Source: Eubacterium sp.
Lineage (GTDB): Bacteria; Bacillota; Clostridia; Lachnospirales; Lachnospiraceae
Direction of reading: 5' to 3'
DNA length: 43,829 nt
NCBI GenBank assembly: GCA_017420535.1
Contig: JAFOIV010000005.1
Span: 1 to 43,829, forward strand
A program made the position numbers and the translations under genes. Under the pieces are notes generated by a model. It was not told where the DNA came from and did not search any database. It saw nothing but the letters and a program-made list of their open reading frames with translations. Shown here piece after piece: positions 25,223 through 35,000 of the stretch. The stretch's first letter is position 1, and the number at the start of each line of letters is the position of its first letter.

Positions 25223-25774
25223 TCAGTTAATTACCGCTCTTTTGTATACTTCGATGTCATGCCCTAATAATTCCACAATCCTCAGCTCATCAACGGCATC
25301 ATAGAAAGCGTTATGTGTTTCTGAATATCCTCCGGAAATCATATTCAAAATACTTTCCACCCCATACCCGCTCTTCAATCTCCCTGTTTTGCAACACGGA
25401 GCATCCTCAGGTATAAATGCATTATATTGTCTGTAAGCCGCTATCTTCATAATATCAACCCACACAAATGCCTCTAATTCCGGCAAATGCTTGTAATCGA
25501 AATTCGCATTATAAGCAAATAAAACTTTCACTGATTCATTTTTAAGCAGCTTCTTAATATCCTCAAGAGCTCCCGCTCTAGACATTACAACTGTTTTTTC
25601 TTTAGGTGCATCCGCAATCGTATTTGAAAACATCCCTCCTGTTTTATACTCAGGAGAAATAATATAATACTTAGAATTCAATTCTTTCTTTGTCTCGCCA
25701 TCAGCAATAACTATCCCAATAGACATTACTTCATCCGTCCAGGTTGTTTCTGTATCAATAACAGCAAATTTCAT
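25223..25774 (-). CDS. DEDDh 3'-5' exonuclease domain protein
   Basis: A 183-residue single-domain DnaQ/RNase T-type exonuclease: AVIDTETTW with D7/E9, NANFDYKH for the third carboxylate and HNAFYDAVDEL for the H and last D. Metal-dependent 3'-5' hydrolysis of DNA or RNA ends is expected. Divergent from housekeeping DNA polymerase III epsilon, which is larger. The ribosome site GAGG is 8 bases before the ATG. It neighbours the nuclease cassette but has its own ribosome site and a 115-bp gap from it. Confidence 0.87.
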   Translation of the reverse strand: MKFAVIDTETTWTDEVMSIGIVIADGETKKELNSKYYIISPEYKTGGMFSNTIADAPKEKTVVMSRAGALEDIKKLLKNESVKVLFAYNANFDYKHLPELEAFVWVDIMKIAAYRQYNAFIPEDAPCCKTGRLKSGYGVESILNMISGGYSETHNAFYDAVDELRIVELLGHDIEVYKRAVIN

Positions 25775-25889
25775 ATATCTGGCCTCATTTGTACTAAGTT
25801 ATTTTCCTTTTGAACATCCATTATTGTTAAACCCCTTTTACATAATTTATCAGCATGTTCTGCATAATTTCTCATCGTTTAATGTAAAT

Positions 25890-26930
25890 TCACCTTGCAG
25901 CTTCCTCAAATAAAGCCAGATATTCCTTTATCTGTTTTTTCATGGAATTTGATACTTCATCTAATGAAACATATAATGGGGCCTTTAGTGCTAAATATTC
26001 TCCATCTACCAGCTCACTTGGTACCACCGATATTGCTTTTTTACAATCTTCATCAAAAATCCATTTATTGTTTATTAATTTACAAAATCTGATCCAATAT
26101 GGAGTAATACAGGAATTAAGATTCTTCCAATTTCTAGTATTCATAGATAATGAAATACAAAAGTCATTCATTTTAAAATATCTTGTATAACCAGTTTTTT
26201 GAGGTGTCGCCTTTAACCCGGTTGTATCTATCGATATATCATTGTCAGCCCTTAATGAATCCAATATATAATCCATCAAAACCGCATGTCTCTCGTATTT
26301 TATTGCATTATCTATCCCAAAGTCCCCGTCAATAAATGGTTCAAACGCTTCACTTTCAATCTGTTCACAAAAACCTTTAAGCTGCCCTACATCCATCAGG
26401 TTTAAATTGTTTTTATGTGCTGCTTCCTCTAATTTTATTATTATATCTGTCCAGGATGTTATACCAACTCTGACTCCATCAATATCTATGCATGACTCTG
26501 AAATTTCAGTAAAAGTAAAATTACCTTTTATCCTCTCATTTACTTCATTCCATAAACTGATTTTACGATTAATTGGACATATAAAGATGAGTCCTATTCC
26601 TTTATTTTTTATTAGTCTTTTTATATATGTGTTAGGTTGATTTTTAGTAAGTGTAGCAAAAAACTTAGATTCACAAAGTATTTTCTCATCACCATGCGAA
26701 TCAAATCCAGACATATCTGGTCTTTCCTTTTCTTCGCCCTTTCCCGTAACCTGACACTCAAACTTAAATGTTTTTTCAATCGGAACACACCAAACCTCTG
26801 ATAAATGCTTTACAAAGGCACTACTGAATGTATCATTGCTTGAAATAATGAATTGAAGCGATGTTGTAGCAACATCCTCCTGTGAACCTTTGAAATATGG
26901 ATATAATTGCGCTAGTAAAGATATTCCCAT
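25890..26930 (-). CDS. PD-(D/E)XK nuclease-like protein, last gene of the nuclease cassette
   Basis: The 346-residue protein carries a PD-(D/E)XK-like site: RPDMSGFD with D72, then ILCESKF with E87/K89, and a glutamine-bearing helix (KNQPNTYIKRL). This pattern is that of Mrr/restriction-type or defence nucleases. The rest is alpha/beta with no named domain. The ATG at 26930 follows GGAGGAG; a TTG four codons upstream overlaps that site. It lies 178 bp after the HNH gene and is AT-rich like the rest of the cassette. No methylase is seen, so it may act on modified DNA, RNA, or phage DNA sensed by other parts. Confidence 0.7.
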   Translation of the reverse strand: MGISLLAQLYPYFKGSQEDVATTSLQFIISSNDTFSSAFVKHLSEVWCVPIEKTFKFECQVTGKGEEKERPDMSGFDSHGDEKILCESKFFATLTKNQPNTYIKRLIKNKGIGLIFICPINRKISLWNEVNERIKGNFTFTEISESCIDIDGVRVGITSWTDIIIKLEEAAHKNNLNLMDVGQLKGFCEQIESEAFEPFIDGDFGIDNAIKYERHAVLMDYILDSLRADNDISIDTTGLKATPQKTGYTRYFKMNDFCISLSMNTRNWKNLNSCITPYWIRFCKLINNKWIFDEDCKKAISVVPSELVDGEYLALKAPLYVSLDEVSNSMKKQIKEYLALFEEAAR

Positions 26931-27108
26931 ATACTCCTCCAATCATAGCGTTTCATATTCAAAAACGAAATAATATTTCTTTTTATTTCAAAATATACTC
27001 TCGATGATATTTCATATATTTTCGTTTTTTCTCACTTAAATATAGCTTAGGAATGTCAAACAATTTCCCACAAGCTCTTATAAAAATGATTATAATCAGC
27101 TATATGTG

Positions 27109-28569
27109 TCATAAATCTCCCTTTACTAGGGTTTCCAGCTTCTCTACGTCCTCCTGCTTATCTAATACGTGCATTCTTGCATGACAATTAGGACAAAGAG
27201 ATACAGTATTATTAGTACTGTCTTCTCCTCCACGAGATAACCATATTACATGATGTACTTCGAGATACGGATTGCCATTTTTATCATTAAATGGAGCTGG
27301 TAACTTACATAATTGACATATTCCATTAGCGCGATTCCTGGTTTCTCTAACCACCTCTGCACTTCTTTTAAATGCATCTACTAATATCTTTTTTCGTCCA
27401 CCTGTACCAGATACATCTTTCTGTAAATATTCTTCAATGCTTTGCTCAATCTGAACACTTTGCTCACGATCTGGTTTCCAGTTAATAAACCGGTCTTGCT
27501 GAATAATCCAAACAAAAGAATGGGCATCAATTAATCTTAGGATTCCTTTTATATTTAGTGTCTCCTCTATTAATTCACGAATATCATTTATTATATTTAT
27601 AAATCCTTTATAGTTATCCCAACTGCATTTACGTGACGTAGAAAAATCAATCCCTAATAATTCAAATCCCTTATCAAAATGACCAGTACTAATTGGAAGA
27701 AAACAAGTATCATTTTTTATAAAGAATAAAAATGCGATGGTATCATATTTAGCACCAAAAATATCCACTGCTTTATTAAATGCATCCTCTTCACTACATA
27801 ATGGGTTGCAATAAATATCAAATAATACTCTCTCTGCATTTTCTTGATAATTCTTATGATCCCTATTAAGCCTGTTATTAAAATCAATTTGCTGATTTAC
27901 ATTTACTAAATTATCAGCCTTACTCATAGCCCTTTTAGCACATTCAGCTATCTTCCCTGTTCCAATCCAAGTCTCATTCCATTTTTGAAAATCAAGCAGA
28001 TTTCTAGCCTCTTCTGCAACCCTTGTTTTATAACCTTCTTCCCTTCCAAGAAATCCAGAACTATCTCGAAAGCTGATACATTCCGATTGCCCATCAATAT
28101 ACTGCACATATGAAGAAAAACGACACAGCTGACTAATCAGTTTTTCTCTATTTATTATATTGTATGATTTATCTATGATGATATTATCGTTTTCTGTTTT
28201 TATATATAATCCATATTGAGTGTCTATTCCTTCAGCCCTAAACAATTTTTTCAATACTTCAATAATGTTTTTTTCTTTAATAAAAAAAGCAAATTTATTC
28301 TTTTTTGCTCTAGGATTAGCCTTATTTTTTTGATATACTAACTGGTCATTTAATAATTCTTCATATAGTTGATATCCCTTGGATTCTTCATAAATATAAA
28401 CTCTTACTTCTGCTTCTTCTCTATAATAGATTTCTATACTTCTTTCCAACTTTACGAAAGTATACTGTAACTGTTTATTTTTCTTATAATGATCACTATG
28501 CGGTACTGATAGAGAATCTAATAATTCTATCACTATGTTATGAATTCTTTTTACTACATCATTATCCAT
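27109..28569 (-). CDS. HNH endonuclease with a large unknown N-terminal region
   Basis: The C-terminal 75 residues of this 486-residue protein are an HNH module: C418 and C421 (ICQLCK), H439/H440 (LEVHHVIWLSRGG), N454 and CPNCHARMH (C459, C462). The two cysteine pairs hold a structural zinc. Residues 1-400 match no family I know and probably sense or select the target. Layout (specificity region plus C-terminal HNH) resembles modification-dependent McrA-type enzymes, which is a guess. It is 41 bp after the 549-aa gene, and very AT-rich. Confidence 0.8.
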   Translation of the reverse strand: MDNDVVKRIHNIVIELLDSLSVPHSDHYKKNKQLQYTFVKLERSIEIYYREEAEVRVYIYEESKGYQLYEELLNDQLVYQKNKANPRAKKNKFAFFIKEKNIIEVLKKLFRAEGIDTQYGLYIKTENDNIIIDKSYNIINREKLISQLCRFSSYVQYIDGQSECISFRDSSGFLGREEGYKTRVAEEARNLLDFQKWNETWIGTGKIAECAKRAMSKADNLVNVNQQIDFNNRLNRDHKNYQENAERVLFDIYCNPLCSEEDAFNKAVDIFGAKYDTIAFLFFIKNDTCFLPISTGHFDKGFELLGIDFSTSRKCSWDNYKGFINIINDIRELIEETLNIKGILRLIDAHSFVWIIQQDRFINWKPDREQSVQIEQSIEEYLQKDVSGTGGRKKILVDAFKRSAEVVRETRNRANGICQLCKLPAPFNDKNGNPYLEVHHVIWLSRGGEDSTNNTVSLCPNCHARMHVLDKQEDVEKLETLVKGDL

Positions 28570-28609
28570 ATACTTTTTTCCCTTCTTTTATCAATGCATT
28601 TTAATTAAT

Positions 28610-30259
28610 CTAAATACCGCAATTTCTACAATAAGCTCTTTTAATTAAATGATCTGGTATTGTTTCCCATTCAAATCCACAGCTTTTACACTTTACTCTT
28701 GCTTTTTCTTTAGCAAGACGATATGAAATATATTGTAAGTTATTGTTAGATTTTTCATCTAATTTTTGTTGTGCCTTATAAAATCTCTTCATAATCTTAT
28801 CAACTTGATTATTCTTATTCTGAAATCCATCTCTTATTCCACACACTGGACAAATAACGTGTCTCATCACTGTACTGTAACTTGTACTCCATTCATTTTC
28901 ACATCTTTTACACTTTAATCGAACAGGTTTTTTTGCCCCATCATATTTTATTAGTTTAATTGTGTCCGTATCAATTTTTTCTTTGGCTTTCTCAAAAAGC
29001 ATCTTCTTAGCATCAACATATTCTACCTTTTTAAAAGACACTTCATATATGGTATAGTTAATTCTATTTTGTGACACCTCTGCTTTCTTCATAAGTACAA
29101 AGCACCTTCTACCATTTGCTTCATAATATAATTGCTGTGAATGATAATCTATAGATTCATATGATGCGCTTTTTATTTCTAAAATTGCTTCATCCGTTGA
29201 TAAATCACATAAAGCTAAAATTTTTTTGTCCGGATAACTAACCATCTCTTGAGATTTAATCTGTTTTTCCTTAAATATATCCGCCTTAATAAAACTAATT
29301 AATGGTTGAAACTGTTTTTGCATTTCATGAATACTATTATTAATTCTTTGTACGTATTTTTCATCTTCTTTTTTTGTTTCTGTTACCGATCCATCTGCAT
29401 TAAATAATAATGGCATTACCGGCCTAATTTTAGGTAACTCACCTATATAATTTAGCTTACTTTTATTTCTAATAAGAATTTCTCTAGAATCAATCTTTTG
29501 AACCTTTAACTCAGAATTAATCAAATGCTCCAAAATTAATCCATCACCGTTATTTCCTAACTTAAAAATATTATCTCCAGATATTTCTATTGAAAAAACT
29601 TCTTTTTTATCACAAATAAATTTCAATAATTCTTTTTGATAATATTTCATATTATTATAATTTAAAAAGCTTGCTGGAACAAAATACTCATCATTAAATT
29701 CAAAAACTTTATTACCAGTAATAATTAAATGGTGACCATTTAATGCTTCGTATAATTTCCATTCAATTATACAATCATTGATTCCAGAATGAACTTTAGT
29801 AATATTTTCAATTCCATATAAAGTTGCTAAATAATCCTTTGTTATATTACCCTCTGCAAAACGAGATGATATTATTTCATGTTTAAAATTGTAAAAAGAA
29901 AAAAAATCTATTCCAACTAAATTATGTCTCTTAAAGTATTTATTGATAAATCTTTCATCCAAACTACCATAAGTCAAAATAATTCTGGTTTTAAGTTCAA
30001 ATTTCTCAATAATAGTATTAACTTCTTCTTGTGTTAGCGGCCTCAATCCGTCAAGGTCCTCAGTTTTTATTCCATTAATACTAGTTGTTTTTACTTCATC
30101 ATTTAATTCTAAAGGCATCAATCTATCATAGATTTCTTCTGTATCCGGTTTATATATAGATATAGACAGTAGATCATCTCTAATAGCTGATAAGCCATTC
30201 GTTTCAACATCAAGAACAACATATTTAGTCGCATCTACATTACCATTATTTTTCATCAT
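28610..30259 (-). CDS. Multidomain nuclease: DEDDh exonuclease, PD-(D/E)XK-like domain, two zinc ribbons
   Basis: This 549-residue protein has three readable parts. Residues about 11-175 are a DEDDh exonuclease (D17, E19, D101, H157, D162). Residues about 345-395 fit a PD-(D/E)XK site: CDLSTDEAILEIKSA with D352 and E361/K363, then QQLYYEANGRRCFVLM. Two C-terminal zinc ribbons follow: CKRC (450-453) with CPVCG (470-473), and CKSC (524-527) with CRNCG (544-547), both with a W between (NEW, FEW). The middle 180-340 is unassigned. It starts 53 bp after a small ORF and 41 bp before the HNH gene, so an operon is likely. Probable defence nuclease; unnamed. Confidence 0.72.
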   Translation of the reverse strand: MMKNNGNVDATKYVVLDVETNGLSAIRDDLLSISIYKPDTEEIYDRLMPLELNDEVKTTSINGIKTEDLDGLRPLTQEEVNTIIEKFELKTRIILTYGSLDERFINKYFKRHNLVGIDFFSFYNFKHEIISSRFAEGNITKDYLATLYGIENITKVHSGINDCIIEWKLYEALNGHHLIITGNKVFEFNDEYFVPASFLNYNNMKYYQKELLKFICDKKEVFSIEISGDNIFKLGNNGDGLILEHLINSELKVQKIDSREILIRNKSKLNYIGELPKIRPVMPLLFNADGSVTETKKEDEKYVQRINNSIHEMQKQFQPLISFIKADIFKEKQIKSQEMVSYPDKKILALCDLSTDEAILEIKSASYESIDYHSQQLYYEANGRRCFVLMKKAEVSQNRINYTIYEVSFKKVEYVDAKKMLFEKAKEKIDTDTIKLIKYDGAKKPVRLKCKRCENEWSTSYSTVMRHVICPVCGIRDGFQNKNNQVDKIMKRFYKAQQKLDEKSNNNLQYISYRLAKEKARVKCKSCGFEWETIPDHLIKRAYCRNCGI

Positions 30260-30312
30260 TTCTTACTCTTATTTTCAAATCTTTCATTCTTTTAATCTTT
30301 ATCCAGTTAGTA

Positions 30313-30513
30313 TTAATCGATCATTAATTCATAATAATCATCACCTTTAAGTAACAGCAATTGTAACTTGCCATAGATTTCCCAATTTGCTTCCCCGTGT
30401 TCTTTTATATACTGTAGTATATAATCGATATCAGCTTGAGATATTTCTTTATCAATTAAACCAGATACATTAGAAATCATATTATTACACTGTTCTAAAG
30501 TTGCATTGTCCAT
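30313..30513 (-). CDS. Small protein at the head of the nuclease cassette
   Basis: A 66-residue acidic product, MDNATLEQCNNMISNVSGLI at the start, helical, no recognised family. The ATG at 30513 with AGG six bases upstream is preferred over a GTG six codons earlier. A TATTATAAT -10-like box lies upstream. Small leader proteins of defence operons can be regulators, antitoxins or trigger sensors; nothing decides between these. It is 53 bp upstream of the 549-aa gene and AT-rich like it. Confidence 0.55.
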   Translation of the reverse strand: MDNATLEQCNNMISNVSGLIDKEISQADIDYILQYIKEHGEANWEIYGKLQLLLLKGDDYYELMID

Positions 30514-30674
30514 ATATAACCTAGAAACCACTTCCGAATCTTTCTTTATGATTATAATATCTACTTTAGCACCACCATAAGAATCCTAACCCCATAGATA
30601 TTCTTCATGCTTACAACAGAAAACTGTATTGGGGTGATTTCGAAGTAGTTGATAACAATTTTTTACCATATATC

Positions 30675-30710
30675 AAAAGTCTCTCTGTAATAATCAGCAG
30701 AGAGACTTTT
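30675..30710. terminator. Intrinsic terminator between the Wadjet operon and the nuclease cassette
   Basis: AAAAGTCTCTCTG pairs perfectly with CAGAGAGACTTTT (13-bp stem, 10-base loop), with T/A tracts on both sides. It lies just downstream of jetD and marks the end of the Wadjet operon. Confidence 0.85.
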
Positions 30711-30794
30711 ATTGTTATTATAGAAATCTTATTTTTTCTTATCCCACTTAATCTCTTCCGCTACCATCATGAGTCCCATATCACTGATTTTGCA

Positions 30795-32021
30795 CTATTC
30801 CATTGTTATAATTTCCTGCTCTATTTTTATATTTTCTTTTATCATATAATTCAGGATATCTACAAAACAACCTCTTTCTATCAGGTTTTCAGCCAGGCTT
30901 TTGTCTCTTTCAGTAAGTGTTTTTTTATAAGTTCTATACTTGATCATAGTTTTTATATCCATATATAATGAATTTATACTAATCCCAGTTGAATCAATTA
31001 GGTTTTGTAATATACAAAAACCATCTGGATCCAAATCACCAAAGTGATAAAACTGCAGATTGAGATTTTCTGAATTGATGTTTTTAAGAATATCCCTCAC
31101 ACCTCTACCAGAGTATCCCCCAGTATAAATAAAAACTGTATTCTCTCTTTCTATCCTATGAAATGTAGTCAGATTCTCCACCGTAATTATGTTTTTGGCA
31201 TTAACAGATATTTTCTTTACCTCTTTTATCAAACTCATTGAAAGTGCTATAGGAAAACCTGACTTTGCTTCTATTACTTTATCATCAGAATATTTGATAG
31301 AAAAATCTCCATTAATATATACATATGCTGGGTTCTGGTATATTCCATATCTTTCAAGAAGCAAATGCTCTTTTTCTGTATCTGAATGAATACCATTATC
31401 AAAATCATCAACCTTATCAGCAACTTTCAGGTACTCATATAATAACCTACATACCTTGCTTCTATATTTGTTTTCAAATGTTTTACTATTTTTAAACAGT
31501 AATATAGATAATTCTCTTTCAAGTAATTCATCTTTGTTATTCATTATTTTATCCACAATATCAAAGATTATTTTTGTTTCCTCAAGAGAATATCTGCTCT
31601 TTTTCCCACCTCTCAACTTTTCTATTTCTTGTTTACTATACCACTCAGAGAAATCCTTCTGTCCCAAGTGCCTTTTAAAGAAACTAATTTCTTCAGATTG
31701 TATTTCTTTTTTTTCTTTTACTCCAATCATTTTTCTTATAAGATCAACTTTACTAATATTCAAATAGATCTTATCAATCACATCAGAGTTTTTTTTCAGT
31801 TTAATGTCAACCACATTTTCAGTCTGAAGTTCTTTTAATTCATTCTCAAAATCACCAACTTCGTCTACATCTGCAAAATCACTATAATAATTCTTAAAAA
31901 ACTCTGATGGTTTTACATAAAAGTTTTGACTTACCCTATTTAATTCTGCATAGGTTTTACTTCCCTCATACTTTTGTATAAGTTTTTCTAATATTTTCTT
32001 CTGATTAGAACTCAACTTCAT
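30795..32021 (-). CDS. jetD: Wadjet protein JetD, TOPRIM nuclease
   Basis: The 408-residue protein has the JetD C-terminal TOPRIM domain (DUF2220-like): acidic E282 in IITVENLTTFHRI and the DLDPDG motif with D329, D331 and D333, followed by a helical end. The N-terminal half is the DUF3322-like or equivalent DNA-binding part. In Wadjet systems JetD cleaves plasmid DNA captured by the JetABC SMC complex. It is the last gene of the operon, 8 bp after jetC, with a strong terminator downstream. Confidence 0.9.
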   Translation of the reverse strand: MKLSSNQKKILEKLIQKYEGSKTYAELNRVSQNFYVKPSEFFKNYYSDFADVDEVGDFENELKELQTENVVDIKLKKNSDVIDKIYLNISKVDLIRKMIGVKEKKEIQSEEISFFKRHLGQKDFSEWYSKQEIEKLRGGKKSRYSLEETKIIFDIVDKIMNNKDELLERELSILLFKNSKTFENKYRSKVCRLLYEYLKVADKVDDFDNGIHSDTEKEHLLLERYGIYQNPAYVYINGDFSIKYSDDKVIEAKSGFPIALSMSLIKEVKKISVNAKNIITVENLTTFHRIERENTVFIYTGGYSGRGVRDILKNINSENLNLQFYHFGDLDPDGFCILQNLIDSTGISINSLYMDIKTMIKYRTYKKTLTERDKSLAENLIERGCFVDILNYMIKENIKIEQEIITME

Positions 32022-32029
32022 TCTTAATT

Positions 32030-35000
32030 TTATCCTTCATTACTTTTAAAAATGACACTTCCATCAACTACTTTTGTATACCTACCGGAGTTAATTAAAC
32101 TAACTGTTGAAGTGATATGCTCACCAATACTTCCTATTTTTTCAGGTGGAGCAGCATATATTACCTGAAAATGATTATCCTCTAGATACTTAACCATCTG
32201 CTCTATTCTTTCCCTGGAAAGTGCAGAGAACGCCTCATCTATAAATGCAAGCCTTTCACAACATTTTTCATGATAAAATTGCATAAGGCTAGCAGCTAGT
32301 ATAATAAAATATGGAGTCTGTTTTTCTCCGTTGCTCGCCGAGCCTTGTTTCTTGGATAAATTGGCTTCAATTGTATTATCTCCCTGTTTACTGGTTATTA
32401 TCATATCATAAGTAAAATACTTTCTATAATCAGTATACTCTTCTTCATCTTCCTCCATGAGAATAATATCCATATACTCTTTTATATATTGCTCCATTTC
32501 TTCGTCATCACGATTAGAGTTCATATAATTTTCAGGGTTATCAAAATAATCCTTCAGTTTTCTCTTTATCTTAAAGAAAACTACTCTGTCACTTTTTTCT
32601 GTTTTAATAAATTTGTAAGTATCGTTGCCAAATGGAAGCTTCTTCAACTCTGCATTTATTATATTCATCTCCTCTTCTGCTTTTTGAATATTCTCATTGA
32701 TTTCTCCAACAAAGTCTATCATAAATGCACTTTCCAATTCCTTCGCCTTCTTATCAAGCTGTGTCTTTGCTTCCTCTATTTTAACATTTGCCGTATTCTT
32801 ATATTCACTTCTGTAGAATGGAATAAACGACGGCCCTCTTTTGGAAACATCCAGTCCAACAATATGGCAATATTCTATCTGAACATTTTCCATATTTTCA
32901 CATGCCCGTCTCATATCATTTTCAACCGAATTAAGATTCTTATATGATACAGCTTCCCCATCTTCTTTACGAAGCTTTTTATACTCCTGTTCAACACGAG
33001 TTCTGAGTTCCGTCTTGTCCCTTATCGACTCCTCAAAATCAGAAATATAATTCTTAAGACTGAATTCATGATTTTTTAATTCATCTTTACATTTCTTAAT
33101 TTCATTTTCTGAGGAACCTACTCTAGAACTATTATTATTTATTTTCTTATTTATTTCATCTAATTCCCTCTGAGCAGCCTGTTGTTCCTTAAGAGCCGCT
33201 TCAAAAGAAGGATCATTCTTTATGCTATTAATTTTATCAACAAGAGCATTCTTTCTTTCATATAGCTCCTCTTGTCTTGCAGGAGCTGTCATATCATATT
33301 CCTGACCTATAATAAGTAATATCTTCTTAATTCTATCTCTTTTTGTTTCGGCAACTTCATTTTCGCTATTATTTTTCTTTATTCTTTCTTCTATTGTATT
33401 AAGCTTCTTCTCATTTACCTTCAACTGATCAGTTATAGCAGTTTTTCCCATATATGGAACAGTATTTCTCATATCCATCAGCCTTACAGCATAGCTTTTT
33501 GCCAGCATACCATCACGGGTCATACCACCTTTAGGATAGTTATTTAATTCTTCAAGACTTTCACATAAATGTATACCATTTAAAAGATAGTTTATATACT
33601 TTCTTGCATCTAAATTTGGAACTACAAGTAATGAAGCTGCTGAGCCTGGAGTCACATCTGAATCCGGCAGTTTATTTGTCATAGCTACGGTCGCATTATA
33701 GATTTTTTTATTTCTTAATATCTTCATTGCCTCGTAGGCATATTTAGAATCCACGATAATGAAAAATCTCTTATTACCCAAAAATGTTTCAACTGCCTTT
33801 TGCCACCTGAGATCCTTAACTTCCGAAACCAGTTCAGCAAGAAACCTTACTTCTACGTCCCTGCCAACTTGAATTCCATTCTTCTTAAATTCTTCTATAA
33901 GTATTTCCTTTGCCTTAACAGCATCTATAGGATACGTAATTATCTCATTCTTTAATTCACGTATTATTTGTGAAACTTCTGACTTCTCCTCATCTAATTT
34001 CTTTGCTTCATCCTCTAAATGAACACAATCTTTATTCAATTCGTTATCACATTTATCTACAGCTTTGCGAAGGTTATTTAATGCATTTATTGCCTTTTCT
34101 GTATCAGTCTTTGCAACATCTATTTGCATTAACGCATCCTCTTCTGAAGTATCTAAAGAGATTATATTTTTTATTCTACTAAAGCTATCTTTTAATTGCT
34201 TTAGCTTTACTATCTCATCTTCAACCTTAGCTATCTCATTCTTATATTCCTGAATCTGTTTTTCGTATACTTCGAGTAATTTTTTCATATCGGTATATAT
34301 ACTGTTATTAACTGATGCCGAATACCTTTCAATAGCCAGCCTTTGTTCTTTTTCCAATTGCTTTTTTTCTATATTCAACTCTTTTATTTTAAGTGATTGA
34401 TATTCAATCTTCTTATTACACTTATCTATACTCTCCTCAGTTACAGGTATGTGCTGATAAGAATATACCAACTTCCTTATTTCACAAATATCTCGTTTCT
34501 TTTCATAGACAGAAGTTTTTTCTTCCAACTCTTCAAGTTTTTTCTTACCCTCTTCAAGCTCATTATAAATTCTTCTTATTTCCTCAAACTGTGTCTTCTG
34601 CTCCTTTATCTCTGAAAGCGATGTTATCTTCCCAGGATCAAGAACTGCTTCTCTAATAAATTTATCTATATCTCTTTCAGGCTTGAATGCCATCATTTTT
34701 ACAAGCTTTGATCTATATTTTGCAACATTACATCTGAGTCCCAGGGAACGAAGTAACTGCTCTGTTCCTTTTTCTTCACCTTTAAAATCCTTACCCTTAA
34801 TTCTTCTTCCTTTATAAAGAAGATTACTCTTACTATGGGTATAATATTTTCCTTCCTTAACATAGCTGAATTCAAAATCTTCCAATCGCGAATCCTTCAT
34901 TATGAACCAGGCTCCAGTCTTCACATCTTGTTCGTTCATAGATTCAATACATACCCCACCTGTTATATATGTTTTCTCAATTGGTGACCAGAATTCCATT

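Noticed and set aside
30580-30672. Plus-strand open stretch reading NPNPIDILHAYNRKLYWGDF
   Set aside because: It looks protein-like but has no start codon, no ribosome site and no family I know, and is followed by a terminator; possibly a gene fragment, not supported.
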